A stretch of 64,000 nt of DNA from JAODBQ01 sp047602055. GTDB taxonomy: Bacteria; Actinomycetota; Acidimicrobiia; Acidimicrobiales; Ilumatobacteraceae. Made by a program: the position numbers and the translations under genes. The stretch covers positions 3,472,001 through 3,536,000 of the forward strand of contig JASGIG010000001.1 in NCBI GenBank assembly GCA_047602055.1, read 5' to 3'. Of this stretch, positions 8,126-17,837 are shown one piece after another; within the stretch, counting starts at the first letter, position 1; each line of letters opens with the position of its first letter. The notes under the pieces were generated by a model. The model did no database searches. It was not told where the DNA came from and saw only the letters and a program-made list of their open reading frames with translations.

Positions 8126-9846
8126 GCCGACCTCTGCGCCGCGACGAGTTGTGCGTAGTGCCCGTCACGGCCGAGCAGCTGTGGTCCGGAGCCCTCCTCG
8201 ACGAGGCGGCCGCCCTCGAGCACGAGCACGTGGTCGGCCGCGGCGATGGTCGACAGGCGATGGGCGATCACGATCACGGTGCGCCCGGCGCCCAGCTCGG
8301 CGAGCGCGGACTGGATGCGGGCCTCGTGCTCGCCGTCCACGCTGGAGGTCGCCTCGTCGAGGACCAGCACCGGAGCATCGCGCAGCACGGCTCGGGCGAT
8401 GGCCAAGCGCTGCCGCTCGCCGCCCGACAGCGACGCGCCGCGCTCGCCGACGGGCGTCTCCCAGCCGAGCGGCAGGCCCGCGATCAGCTCGTCCGCACCG
8501 GCGACCCGCGCCGCATGGGCGAGCTCGGCCGCCGTTGCTGTCGGCCGGGCCGCGAGCAGGTTGTCGCGCACGGTCCCGTGGAAGAGATAGATGTCCTGCG
8601 AGACGACCGAGGTGAGCGCCCGCGCATCGGCGATCGTCAGGTCGCGCAGATCGATTCCCCCGGCACGCACCACGCCGGCGTCGGGATCGAACAAGCGCAG
8701 GAGCAGGCTCACGACCGTGCTCTTGCCGGCGCCCGAGCGTCCGACGATCGCCGTCGTGGTACCGGCTTGGAACGTCGCGGTGAGGGCGACCAAGGCGGCG
8801 CGGTCGCTGCCAGGGTAGGTGAACGTCACCTCGTCGAGCTCCACCGCGATCGTGCCGGTGGGGGCCGCGACCGCCTGTGCCGGCTCCCGCACCAGTGGCT
8901 CGGCATCGAGCAGGTCGAAGATGCCGCCAGCTGCGGCCATGCCGTAGAAGCCTTCGTGCCAGTAGTTCTGCAGCTCGACGAGTGGTCGAAAGCACTCCGC
9001 CGCCAGGAACAGCACCAGCAGCAGCTCCCCGGCGGTCAGCTCCCCGCCGGCGAAGCGCAGCGCACCGACGGCGGCGGCCATCGCGGTACCGATCCCGAAC
9101 ACCGTGGCGGTCACGACGTAGATGCCGAGTGACGACCGAAGGTTGGCGATCGTCGCCCGGTAGAGCGCCGCGGAGTCCTCCTGGAGCTGGCGGCCACGCC
9201 GCCCACTGGCGTTGAGCAGCTTGAGCGTCGAGATGCCCTGCAGCGCGTCGAGCATCCGGGCGGCGAGGTGCTCGTACGCGTCCCAGTGCCGTTGGCCCGT
9301 GCGTCCCAGCAGCTTGGTCCAGAAGGGCTTGGCGATCGGCACCAGCGCGCACGCGGCGAGCACGATCGCGCCGACCACCGGGTCGAGCGCGACGAGATAC
9401 CCGGCCAGCGCCAATGGTGACACGATCGAGATCGCCACCTGCGGCAGGTAGAACCCCACATAGGCCTGCAGCGCCTCCACACCGTCGACGACCGTGGCCT
9501 GCACCTTGCCGGTCCCTCGGGTGGCCGCATAGCCGGGTCCGAGACGCAGCAGCTGCTGATACAGGGCATGGCGCAGGTGTGCCTTGACCTTCGCCGCCGA
9601 CCAGTGCGCGGCGACGTCGCGCAGCCAGACCAGCACGCTACGGGCCGCGACCAGCACGCCGATCAGGACCAGTCGCCCGGTCAGCTCGCTCACCGGGCGG
9701 CCAGCCAGCACGTCGCGCACCACCAGTCCGGTCATCAGCCCCTGCCCGATGCCGCAGGCCGACGCTGCCAGTCCCGCGGCGAACGTCGCCAGCACCCTGC
9801 CGGGCGCCACGCGCACGAATCCGGCAAGTCGCCGCTGCACCATCAT
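8122..9846 (-). CDS. ABC exporter, fused membrane and ATPase domains (574 aa)
   Basis: The N-terminal membrane domain (about residues 10-310) includes the cytoplasmic-loop sequence RTGQRHWDAYEHLAARMLDA common to CydD-type exporters. The ATPase domain has Walker A GRSGAGKST, signature LSGGERQR and VLVLDEATSSVDGEHE. It is the first gene of the RiPP operon and diverges from the importer lipoprotein gene at 9970. It probably forms a heterodimer with the next exporter. CydDC-family members export thiols or heme-related compounds, but context favours a role in peptide export. Confidence 0.9.
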   Translation of the reverse strand: MMVQRRLAGFVRVAPGRVLATFAAGLAASACGIGQGLMTGLVVRDVLAGRPVSELTGRLVLIGVLVAARSVLVWLRDVAAHWSAAKVKAHLRHALYQQLLRLGPGYAATRGTGKVQATVVDGVEALQAYVGFYLPQVAISIVSPLALAGYLVALDPVVGAIVLAACALVPIAKPFWTKLLGRTGQRHWDAYEHLAARMLDALQGISTLKLLNASGRRGRQLQEDSAALYRATIANLRSSLGIYVVTATVFGIGTAMAAAVGALRFAGGELTAGELLLVLFLAAECFRPLVELQNYWHEGFYGMAAAGGIFDLLDAEPLVREPAQAVAAPTGTIAVELDEVTFTYPGSDRAALVALTATFQAGTTTAIVGRSGAGKSTVVSLLLRLFDPDAGVVRAGGIDLRDLTIADARALTSVVSQDIYLFHGTVRDNLLAARPTATAAELAHAARVAGADELIAGLPLGWETPVGERGASLSGGERQRLAIARAVLRDAPVLVLDEATSSVDGEHEARIQSALAELGAGRTVIVIAHRLSTIAAADHVLVLEGGRLVEEGSGPQLLGRDGHYAQLVAAQRSA

Positions 9847-9885
9847 CGACCGACCACTGGTCCTCCAGCTCCCTCGCGACCCCCG

Positions 9886-9930
9886 CCGTTAGGAGTCGGA
9901 ACCACTCTTACACTAGTGTTCGATGTTTCG
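9886..9930. promoter_or_regulatory. Divergent promoter region with ACACTAGTGT palindrome
   Basis: The 123 bp between the RiPP operon and the importer operon contain a perfect 10-bp palindrome at 9910-9919. On the plus strand it overlaps a TACACT (9909-9914), a good actinobacterial -10. On the minus strand TTGCGA, 17 bases, then TAAGAG brackets the same palindrome. A repressor binding here could control both operons. Promoter calls are by eye only. Confidence 0.4.
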
Positions 9931-9969
9931 CAACCATCCGTGACGCGCTCACCACACTGGAGGACCTTC

Positions 9970-11013
9970 ATGCACCGCCGCTTCGCCTGCCTCGCCGCCG
10001 GCCTGACCCTCGCCATCGCGCTCGCCGCCTGTGGCAGCGACGACAGCGCATCTCCCACCACGACGCCTGCCAACACCGCGACGACCAGCGCGGCCACCGG
10101 CGTCAGCGCTGCACCCAGCGCGCCCGCCGGTGACGGGGCGTTCCCGATGACGGTCCAGGTGTGCGGCCGCGACTGGCACTTCGACGAACCGCCACAGCGG
10201 ATCGTCACAACCGACACTCCGATGCTCGACCTCGCGATCATGCTCGGCGTCCAGGACCGCGTCGTCGGCTACTTCGGCTCGGTCGACCACCTCGATCCGT
10301 CCGTGCAGGCGGCGGCCGCCGGCCTGCAGCGGCTCGGCGACAACTGGCCGTACCCGACGCTCGAGGCGGTGTTGGCCGGTGATCCCGACCTGGTGCTCAG
10401 CTATGGCTACAACGCCGAGGCCGGCTTCACTGCGGATCGCCTGCAAGAGGAAGGCATCGCCAACTTCACCGTCACCGAGGGTTGCGACGACTTCGATGGC
10501 ACGTCCACCGTCGAGACCTACTACGACGACGTCCGCACGCTGGCGACGATCCTCGGGGTCGGCGACCGCGCCGAGGCACTGATCCACGGCTGGGAGGCTC
10601 GCGTTGACGCGGTTCGCGCCGCCGCACCCGCCGGCGAACCGATCCGCGTGCTGAACACCGGCAGCGGTGATCCGGCGAGCCCGTTCGTCAGTGCGGCCCG
10701 TGCCGTCGGGCACGATCTCATCGAGATCGCCGGCGGCACCGACGTGTTCGGCGATACGGACGCCGCCTACCTCTCCCCCACCTGGGAGGAGGTCGTCGCC
10801 CGCGACCCGCAGTTGATCATCGAATCGTCGGGCTTCGGCGAACAGGGCCTCGAGGACGTGAAGGCCCACCTGCGGTCGAACCCGGCGCTGGCCACGATGT
10901 CGGCGGTGGTCGACGACCACTTCACCTGGATCACCTACGAGCAGGGCGTGCCCGGACCGCAGATGTTCACCGGCCTGGAGACCATCAGCGCAGCGATCAT
11001 CGCCGCATCGTGA
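9970..11013 (+). CDS. ABC importer substrate-binding lipoprotein (347 aa), FecB/BtuF family
   Basis: A lipoprotein signal (MHRRFACLAAGLTLAIALAAC, lipobox LAAC at about 18-21) is followed by a Ser/Thr/Ala linker and a Peripla_BP_2 fold with VCGRDWHFDEPPQRIV and an ELE-type metal/siderophore-binding architecture. The ribosome binding site GGAGG lies six bases upstream. It heads a three-gene operon with overlapping junctions (permease, ATPase). The family carries ferric siderophores, heme, cobalamin or other metal chelates. Divergence from the RiPP operon suggests it may capture the RiPP or its metal complex. That is inference. Confidence 0.88.
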   Translation: MHRRFACLAAGLTLAIALAACGSDDSASPTTTPANTATTSAATGVSAAPSAPAGDGAFPMTVQVCGRDWHFDEPPQRIVTTDTPMLDLAIMLGVQDRVVGYFGSVDHLDPSVQAAAAGLQRLGDNWPYPTLEAVLAGDPDLVLSYGYNAEAGFTADRLQEEGIANFTVTEGCDDFDGTSTVETYYDDVRTLATILGVGDRAEALIHGWEARVDAVRAAAPAGEPIRVLNTGSGDPASPFVSAARAVGHDLIEIAGGTDVFGDTDAAYLSPTWEEVVARDPQLIIESSGFGEQGLEDVKAHLRSNPALATMSAVVDDHFTWITYEQGVPGPQMFTGLETISAAIIAAS

Positions 11014-12065
11014 CCGACGATCCCCGGCCGGCACGGCCGTCGCGCCAGCGTCACACAGCGCTGGCCACGGTCGTGCTGTTCGGAGTGCTCGTCGTCGGCG
11101 TGGTCCTCGCGGGGATGCTGGGCAGCACCGACATCGCACCGCACGAGGTGTGGCGAGTCGTTGCCGCTCATCTGCCGGGCGTCTCCGCGGCGGCGCCCGG
11201 CAGCACGCACGACGCCATCGTGTGGGGCATCCGCCTGCCGCGGGCCGCGCTGGCTGCCGTGGTCGGTGCGACCCTCGCCGTCGTCGGCACCTCGCTGCAG
11301 GCGATCATGCGCAACCCGCTCGCCGATCCCGCGATCCTCGGCGGCTCGGCGGGCGCATCGCTCGGCGCGATCACCGTGCTGCTCGTCGGCTTCACCCCGT
11401 TCGGGACGTGGTCGCTGATCGGCTCGGCATTCGTCGGCAGCCTCGCCGGCTACGGCCTGACGCTCCTGCTCGCCTCGCGCGGCCGGCGGCTGTCACCGGT
11501 GCGGCTGGTGCTCGCCGGCGTTGCCGTCAGCTACCTGCTGTCGGCGATCGGCAGCCTGCTCGTCGCGACCAGCGACAACCCCAACCGAGTGCGCTCCGTC
11601 ATGTTCTGGCAGCTCGGCTCGCTGGCCAGCGCCCAGTGGCGCACCGTCACCGCGCCGGCCGCGCTGCTCGCCGGCGGCATCGCCGTCATGATGCTGCGCG
11701 CCCGCGCCCTCAATGCCCTCGTCGCCGGAGACGAGACCGCCGCGAGCCTCGGTCTGCGACCCGACCGGCTCCGCCGCGAGCTGGTCGTGCTTGCCGCCGT
11801 GCTCACCGCCGCGGCCGTCGCCCTCACCGGCACGATTGCGTTCGTCGGCCTCGTCGTGCCGCACGCGGTGCGCCTCATCGCCGGAGCCGACCACACCCGC
11901 GTGCTCCCGCTCGCGGCGCTGACCGGAGCGACGTTCCTCGTGCTCGTCGACGTCGCCGCCCGCCTCGCGGTCGAACCTCAAGAGCTCCCGATCGGGGTCG
12001 TCACCGCCCTGATCGGCGCACCACTGTTCTGCGTGCTGGTCCGCCACCCACTTCGAGACGCATGA
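11010..12065 (+). CDS. ABC importer permease (351 aa), FecCD family
   Basis: The GTG start overlaps the lipoprotein stop (GTGA). About nine membrane segments are predicted. Family landmarks are IRLPRAALAAVVGATLAVVG, MRNPLADPAILGGSAGASLG, FVGLVVPHAVRLIAGADHT and ELPIGVVTALIGAPLFCVL. The FecCD family forms the inner-membrane channel of siderophore/cobalamin importers. Length is normal. It is coupled by ATGA to the ATPase gene downstream. Confidence 0.92.
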   Translation: MTDDPRPARPSRQRHTALATVVLFGVLVVGVVLAGMLGSTDIAPHEVWRVVAAHLPGVSAAAPGSTHDAIVWGIRLPRAALAAVVGATLAVVGTSLQAIMRNPLADPAILGGSAGASLGAITVLLVGFTPFGTWSLIGSAFVGSLAGYGLTLLLASRGRRLSPVRLVLAGVAVSYLLSAIGSLLVATSDNPNRVRSVMFWQLGSLASAQWRTVTAPAALLAGGIAVMMLRARALNALVAGDETAASLGLRPDRLRRELVVLAAVLTAAAVALTGTIAFVGLVVPHAVRLIAGADHTRVLPLAALTGATFLVLVDVAARLAVEPQELPIGVVTALIGAPLFCVLVRHPLRDA

Positions 12066-12854
12066 TCGGCGCGATGCGGGTCACCTTCCGCGCCGTCACC
12101 GTCGAGGTCGGCGGCTGGCGTGCCTGTGACGACGTCACCGTCGACGTGCCCGAGCGATCGGTCACCGTGCTCGTCGGCGCCAACGGCGCCGGCAAGTCGA
12201 CGCTGCTGCGCTGCCTGTACCGGGCGTTGCGCCCGACCGGTGGCGTCGTCGCCGTCGACGGCGACGACGTCTGGTCCCTGCCCGGCGCGGCGACCGGCCG
12301 GCGCATCGCCGCCGTCATCCAGGAACCCGACGCGGGATTCGACCTCACCGTCGCCGAGCTGCGTCGCGCTGGGCCGCATCCCCCACCGCCACGGCTGGCA
12401 ACGCCTCACGGCCGGCGATCACGGCATCGTCGAGCAGGCGATCGAACGAGTCGGCCTCGCCGGCTTCGAGACTCGCCACGTCGCCACGTTGTCCGGCGGC
12501 GAGCGCCAGCGCGCCAACATCGCTCGCGCCGTCGCCCAACAGGCACAGGTGCTCGTGCTCGACGAACCGACCAACCATCTCGACGTCCGTCATCAACTGG
12601 AGATCCTCGAGCTGGTGACGTCGCTCGGTGTCACCGTCATCGCGGCACTCCACGACCTCACGCTGGCTGACCGCTACGCCGATCAGGTCCTCCTCCTGGC
12701 GAGAGGGCGGCTGCTCGACTGCGGAACCCCTCGGCAGACGATCACCGCCGACAACATCCACCGGCTCCTGGGTGTTCACGCCCGATTCCTGCCCGACCCG
12801 GCGAGCGGCCAACGAGCGATCGTCTTCGATCTTCCGGCCGGGGCACACGGGTGA
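12062..12854 (+). CDS. ABC importer ATPase, FecE family, +1 frameshift near 12361
   Basis: The ATG overlaps the permease stop. Frame one gives Walker A GANGAGKST and continues to TVAELRRAGP. The sequence then makes sense only in the next frame (VALGRIPHRHGW, LSGGERQR, VLVLDEPTNHLD, the D-loop and switch His, to 12854). Removing one G at about 12361 restores a 263-aa protein of normal FecE length with GRIPHR, a standard motif, at the join. Either the gene is a very recent pseudogene or the base is a sequencing error. Confidence 0.85.
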
Positions 12855-13011
12855 CAGTCGTCCGTCGCTGCCGCGATGGCAGAACCGGCCGGAACTGACG
12901 CCTGCGGTGGCAACGTCCGCGCCGACCGCAGCCCCGAAAGGTTGGCCGCCGACGGACCTCGGATGCGGCCGCGAACGCTCAGCACCCGCGCTCGCCCACC
13001 AAGATCTCGGC

Positions 13012-14235
13012 ATGACAGGAACTCGCCGGTCGCGCCCTCCGTCGGCAACGACATGGTGGCGCGACGCCCCACTGTCGCAGCGCGTGGTCGCCGTCGTGGC
13101 CGCCGCGGCAGTCCTTGCGACTCTCTGCGGCCTGGTGGCGCTGTGGCCCCGGGGTTCCACGTCGGTGAACGACCCAGCACTGGTCGGGGGCGAACCACCG
13201 TTGAAGGCCACGGTGGAGTCGGTGTCCATCGGAGCGTGCACGACCAGCACTCCCGACGATCCGCAGCAGTGCCGGATCATCGCCCTGGATCTCGGTCAGG
13301 CAGCGCCGCCGGCCCCACGCGGCGGCGGCGAGGCTCCGGGGCCGACGGTCATCGAGCAGTCGACCGAGACGGCCGTGCCCCTGCACCCGGGCGACCGGAT
13401 CCTGGTGCTGGCGACGACGCTCGCCGACGGGACGACCAGCTACAGCTTCTACGACTTCCAGCGGACCACGCCGCTGTTGCTGCTCACCGGGCTGTTCGCC
13501 ATCGTCGTCATCGCAATCGGCCGCTGGCGCGGCGTCGGCGCCTTGATCGGCATGGCGGCGAGCCTGCTGCTGCTCGTCAGCTTCACGCTGCGCAACCTCG
13601 TCAACGGCGACGATCCCGTGGCGATCGCCGTCATCACCGCTGCGGCGATCGCGATCGTCGCGCTGTACCTCGCGCAGGGGGTCCGCATCACCACGTCCGT
13701 GGCGCTGCTCGGCACGCTGGCGAGCCTGGCGATCACCGGCCTGCTGTCGGTCCTGTTCGTCGAGCTCACCCACCTGACCGGCCTCGCCGACGAGGACGCC
13801 CAGTTCGTCGTCGCCCTCGGCGGCAACATCGACGTGCGCGGGCTGCTCCTCGCCGGCTTCGTGATCGGCGCGCTCGGCGTCCTCGACGACATCACCGTCA
13901 CCCAGGTGTCCGCTGTCGCCGAGCTGCGCGCGGCGCAACCAGACCTGACCCGGGCGCAGATGTTTCGAGCCGCGATGAACATCGGCCGTGACCACATCGC
14001 CTCGACGGTCAACACGCTCGTCCTCGCCTATGCGGGCGCGGCCCTGCCTTTGCTGATCCTGTTCGTCGGCGCCCACCAGCCATTGTCGAGCATCGCCGGG
14101 CGGGAAGTTGTCGCCACCGAGATCGTCCGCTCACTCGTCGGATCGATCGGGCTCGTCTGCGCCGTCCCGATCACCACGTGGCTGGCCACCACGGTCCACC
14201 TGCCAGCCGACCGCGACGGCCACCATCACCACTGA
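13012..14235 (+). CDS. YibE/F-like multi-pass membrane protein (407 aa)
   Basis: The start is placed at 13012 because the upstream open frame belongs to shadow reading of the ATPase. One N-terminal membrane anchor precedes an extracytoplasmic domain (about residues 45-150, ending YSFYDFQRTTPL). Then come about seven membrane helices with ALGGNIDVRGLLLAGFVIGALGVLDDITVTQ, the hallmark of YibE/F proteins (PF07907), which are of unknown function. It ends DRDGHHHH, a natural His-rich tail that could bind metal. It follows a metal-type importer by 157 bp. Confidence 0.82.
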   Translation: MTGTRRSRPPSATTWWRDAPLSQRVVAVVAAAAVLATLCGLVALWPRGSTSVNDPALVGGEPPLKATVESVSIGACTTSTPDDPQQCRIIALDLGQAAPPAPRGGGEAPGPTVIEQSTETAVPLHPGDRILVLATTLADGTTSYSFYDFQRTTPLLLLTGLFAIVVIAIGRWRGVGALIGMAASLLLLVSFTLRNLVNGDDPVAIAVITAAAIAIVALYLAQGVRITTSVALLGTLASLAITGLLSVLFVELTHLTGLADEDAQFVVALGGNIDVRGLLLAGFVIGALGVLDDITVTQVSAVAELRAAQPDLTRAQMFRAAMNIGRDHIASTVNTLVLAYAGAALPLLILFVGAHQPLSSIAGREVVATEIVRSLVGSIGLVCAVPITTWLATTVHLPADRDGHHHH

Positions 14236-14530
14236 CAAGACCCGGACCGACCGAGCGCAGGGTCAGGGAAGGTAGTACGTCGGGTTGGGCAGCTTGACCG
14301 TGACGATGGCGTGGCCGCCGATCAGGTCGCTGAACTGATCACCGAAGTTGGCGAGGATCGTGTAACCGCCACCGGAGGGGTCCTCGACGTGCGCTCGGGG
14401 TCTGCGACTTGTACTCGATCGTCGTGCACGTCGTGACCGCCGCGCAACGAACCGGGCCGATCCCGGCGCCGCGAACATAGCCCGACCCGCCCGACGGCCT
14501 GAACGTGGTTCCTGCGTGGGCGGGCGACGG
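14236..14530 (-). other. Gap with a possible degraded C-terminal coding remnant
   Basis: No intact gene is seen. On the minus strand, one frame (about 14500-14395) reads GSGYVRGAGIGPVRCAAVT and another (about 14390-14263) reads SGGGYTILANFGDQFSDLIG and ends NPTYYLP. Joined by a one-base shift they look like the C-terminus of a small protein, but no start is found: the upstream frame runs into the stop of the gene at 14531. It may be a broken gene or chance. Confidence 0.25.
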
Positions 14531-15256
14531 CTACAGGTACGGGTTGGCGGGTTGATCGATCGTGCGGATCGCGACGACGCGCAGGCCGGGGTTCGCCGTG
14601 TCGCCGTCCCACTGACCGGTCACCTCGACCCACGTCCCCTGCGCTGGCACGTGACGGCCGTCGAGCAGGACCGAGACGCGGATCGCGTCGGCTGCGCAGC
14701 AGACGATCTTGAACCGCACCAGCTGCGGCGGGGTGTCGGCGTGCTTGGAGATGCGGATCTGGCCGATCATCCTCACGGCGATGCCACGGAAGTTGTCCCC
14801 GAGCTCGACGACGGCGAACTGGAACTGGTCGACGCCCAGCGATGTCGCGTTGGCCTCCACGACCGAATCGGGGGCGTTCGCGCCGACCAGCGCCGACGGG
14901 GGGATGACGACCTTCGGTGGGGTCTGACCGCGCTGCGGTCCGGCGACCGGCACCGCCGAGTCGACACCGAGCGGACCCGGCGGTGTCAACACCAACAGGA
15001 CGAACGGGAGCACGACGAAGCCAGCCGATCTCGGGATGCGGTGCGGATGCCCTTCCGGTGCGGCAAGCGCCGATCGCACGCCGACGAACAGTGCGACGGC
15101 TCCGGCGATCACCAGCGGGAGACGCATCGCCGAGCGCACGTAGAACCGGCTGTCCCCGGTCGCGCCGAGGATCAGCATCGTGACGCCGGCGAGGAGGGCC
15201 GGCACCCCACGGCCGATGCGGGTCGTCCATCGCCGGACCAGCTGGACGTGGCTCAC
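14531..15256 (-). CDS. TIGR03943/DUF1980-type membrane protein (241 aa)
   Basis: The GTG start overlaps the stop of the permease gene upstream (GTGA). Four hydrophobic segments fill the first 100 residues, followed by a soluble domain with IRISKHADTPPQLVRFKIVC and CCAADAIRVSVLL, characteristic of the YcgQ/DUF1980 family. Members are almost always encoded next to a YraQ/YcgR-type permease, as here, and such pairs are often linked to zinc-responsive genes. Transport substrate is unknown. Confidence 0.8.
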   Translation of the reverse strand: MSHVQLVRRWTTRIGRGVPALLAGVTMLILGATGDSRFYVRSAMRLPLVIAGAVALFVGVRSALAAPEGHPHRIPRSAGFVVLPFVLLVLTPPGPLGVDSAVPVAGPQRGQTPPKVVIPPSALVGANAPDSVVEANATSLGVDQFQFAVVELGDNFRGIAVRMIGQIRISKHADTPPQLVRFKIVCCAADAIRVSVLLDGRHVPAQGTWVEVTGQWDGDTANPGLRVVAIRTIDQPANPYL

Positions 15257-16119
15257 AGCAGGAACGAGCCGATCAGGAACGCCGCCGTCAGCGCGGCACC
15301 GAAGGCGAGACCGGCGATCGCGCAGGCGATCTTCGTGCCGAACGCCGTCCGGTACATGAGGAACAAGCGAATGTCCACGAGCGGCCCGACGACCATGAAC
15401 GTGAGCACGGCGACCGGCGGGAACAGCACGAACGACGCCGCCACGAACGCGTCGGCTTCGGAGCACAGCGACAGCAGCACGGCGAGCACGCCCATCGTCG
15501 GGATGGCGGTGGTGAGGTGTTGCGAGAAGTGATCGAGCCACGCGGATGGGACGAACACCCGCAGCGTCGCCGCGGCGGCAGCACCGATCACGACGACGCC
15601 GATCGTGTGCAGCAGATCATGTTGGGCGGCGTCCACGGCGCGGCCGAGCACCGTCGTGCCGTGCGGTTCGTGCGTCGACGCTCGCGTCGGCAACGGGTGC
15701 AGTCCCATCGCGGCGATGTACGACGAGACGATCAACACTGCGAGCATGGACGCGAGCAGCCGGGCGAGGACCATCTCCGGATGCCCGGCGAAGGCGGTGG
15801 CGGTGGCCAGCAGCACGATCGGGTTCAACGCCGGCGACGCAAGCGCGAACGACAGCGCGGCTGCGAAGGGCACGCCGCGCTGCGACAGCCGCGATGCCAC
15901 CGGGACCGTCGCGCACTCGCAACCCGGCACGACCATGCCGCACACCGCGCCCATCGGGATCGCCAGCACGACCGGGCGAGCCAACACCCACCCCCGCACC
16001 CTGGACGGCACCGCGGTCACCACCAGCGCCGACAGGACGACACCGAACACGAGAAACGGCATGGCCTGGAGCACCATCGCGTCGAACAACGTCGCCCACG
16101 AGCGCATCTCGACCGTCAT
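15253..16119 (-). CDS. YraQ/DUF318-family permease (288 aa)
   Basis: The ATG at 16119 gives a compact protein; the open frame upstream of it is Arg-rich and non-specific. Eight or so membrane segments are present, with the family motifs MGAVCGMVVPGCECATVPVA, ALASPALNPIVL and LCSEADAFVAASF. COG0701 permeases have a conserved PxCxC motif in the first half, seen here as PGCEC. It probably forms a complex with the next gene product. Metal handling is inferred from surrounding genes. Confidence 0.85.
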   Translation of the reverse strand: MTVEMRSWATLFDAMVLQAMPFLVFGVVLSALVVTAVPSRVRGWVLARPVVLAIPMGAVCGMVVPGCECATVPVASRLSQRGVPFAAALSFALASPALNPIVLLATATAFAGHPEMVLARLLASMLAVLIVSSYIAAMGLHPLPTRASTHEPHGTTVLGRAVDAAQHDLLHTIGVVVIGAAAAATLRVFVPSAWLDHFSQHLTTAIPTMGVLAVLLSLCSEADAFVAASFVLFPPVAVLTFMVVGPLVDIRLFLMYRTAFGTKIACAIAGLAFGAALTAAFLIGSFLL

Positions 16120-16137
16120 GGGCGGCGGATGGGCTGT

Positions 16138-17761
16138 ATGGTCGGCCGGCCGATCCGGCCGCGAGACGCGCCGAGCACAGATGAACGTAGTGTCAGCGCG
16201 ATACGTCGCTTGCTGCTGGTGACCCTGCTGTGCGCTTTGGCGCTCGTGGGTTGTGCGCTCAACTCGTCCGCTGGCGTGAGAGCAGTGCGATCGCGCGAGA
16301 ACGACACCGACTCGACGGTCGACCCGACGCATGGGTCGGACTCGTCGGTTCCTGGCGACACGTCCTCGGCCGACACGTCCGCGGATGATACGAGCACGAC
16401 GACCGGCGGCACCGTCGCCACCGGCACGGGACCGGACGTCACCGTGCCCGACGGGCAGCAGGTGATCGACTTCGGCTCGTCCAAGGGGCCACGTGACTAC
16501 GACGGGTTCCTCGTCGCCGCGTTCGAGGACATCGAGAAGTTCTGGACGACGCAGTTCCCGGCGACGTACGGCGGCACGTTCACGCCGCTCAGCGGGGGGA
16601 TCTTCGCCGCGTACCAGTCCCGCCGCGAGCCCATCCCCGGCTGTGGCACGGCGCGCACCACCTACGAGGACATCGAGGGCAACGCGTTCTACTGTGGACC
16701 CGGCGACTTCATCGTCTACGACGACGACGAGCTGATGCCCGAGCTCGTCGACCAGCTCGGGCAATCAGCGGTGGGTGTCGTGCTGGCCCACGAGTTCGGG
16801 CACGCCATCCAGGAGCGCGCCGGCGAGTTCGACCAGCCGGTGATCCTGAAGGAGCAGCAGGCCGACTGCTTCGCCGGAGCGTGGGCGGCCCACGTCGCCC
16901 GCGGCGAGGCGCCAGGCCTGACGTTCGGCGACGCCGAGGTCAAGCAGGGCTTGATCGCGATGATCAAGGTCCGCGACCCGGTCAACGGCAACGTCAACGA
17001 CCCGAACGCCCACGGCACCGGCTTCGACCGGGTCGGCGCGTTCCAGGACGGCTTCAACGGCGGCCCGGCGCGCTGCAAGACGTTCTTCACCGAAGGCCGC
17101 GAGGGCAAACTGATCGACATCCCGTTCAACCCGGGCGACGTCAACGGCGGCAACCTGCCCGTCGTCGACGGCACCGGCGCCGGCGACGACATCGCCACGC
17201 TGATCCCCGAGGACCTCGACCGCTTCTGGCAGGCGAAGCTCTCGACCGAGGGCGTCAGCTTCACGCCCCCGACGCTGCAGCTGTTCCAGGAGAACGGGAC
17301 GCACCCGACCTGCGCCGGGGTCGACGACGCGACCTTCGAGCGCAACATCGTCTACTGCCCGTCGACGAACCAGATCCTCGCCGACCAGGACTTCGCGGTG
17401 CAGCTCGACACGAACGAGCTGTTCGGTGATCTCTCGGTCGGCTCGCTGATCGGCGAGGCGTACAGCGAGGCCGTGCAGACGGCCCAGGCGAGCCAGCGGA
17501 CCGGCAAGCAGCGAGCCCTGCTCGACGACTGCTACACCGGCGCCTGGGTCGCCGACGCGATCCCCGACACCGCCGACGCGCTGGCACGGACGCGGCGGCG
17601 GCGACCTCGTCTTGTCGGCTGGCGACCTCGACGAGGCCATCATCACCGCGCTGAGCCGCAGCGACACCGCCGACGACGACGAGCGTGGCACGGCATTCGA
17701 GAAGATCGAGGCGTTCCGCACCGGCGTCCTCGGCGGATTGGCGGCCTGCTCCATGTCGTGA
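16138..17761 (+). CDS. Secreted neutral zinc metallopeptidase (YpfJ-like lipoprotein), frameshift near 17590
   Basis: The ATG at 16138 is the nearest plausible start. A lipoprotein signal follows (RRLLLVTLLCALALVGC), then a Ser/Thr/Asp-rich linker. The zinc motif is AHEFGHAIQERAG with a downstream EQQADCFAGAW, as in Zn_peptidase PF04228. The C-terminal part changes frame after DTADALA. One base less at about 17590 gives GGGDLVLSAGDLDEAIITAL and a natural stop at 17761, about 540 aa in total. It diverges from the YraQ permease with 18 bp between starts. Confidence 0.82.
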
Positions 17762-17837
17762 GGACGAGCCGGCTCGATCGCTGCGCGTTCGACGTGGCGG
17801 TTGCCAATCATCGATCATCGCATTAGCATGTTCGCAT

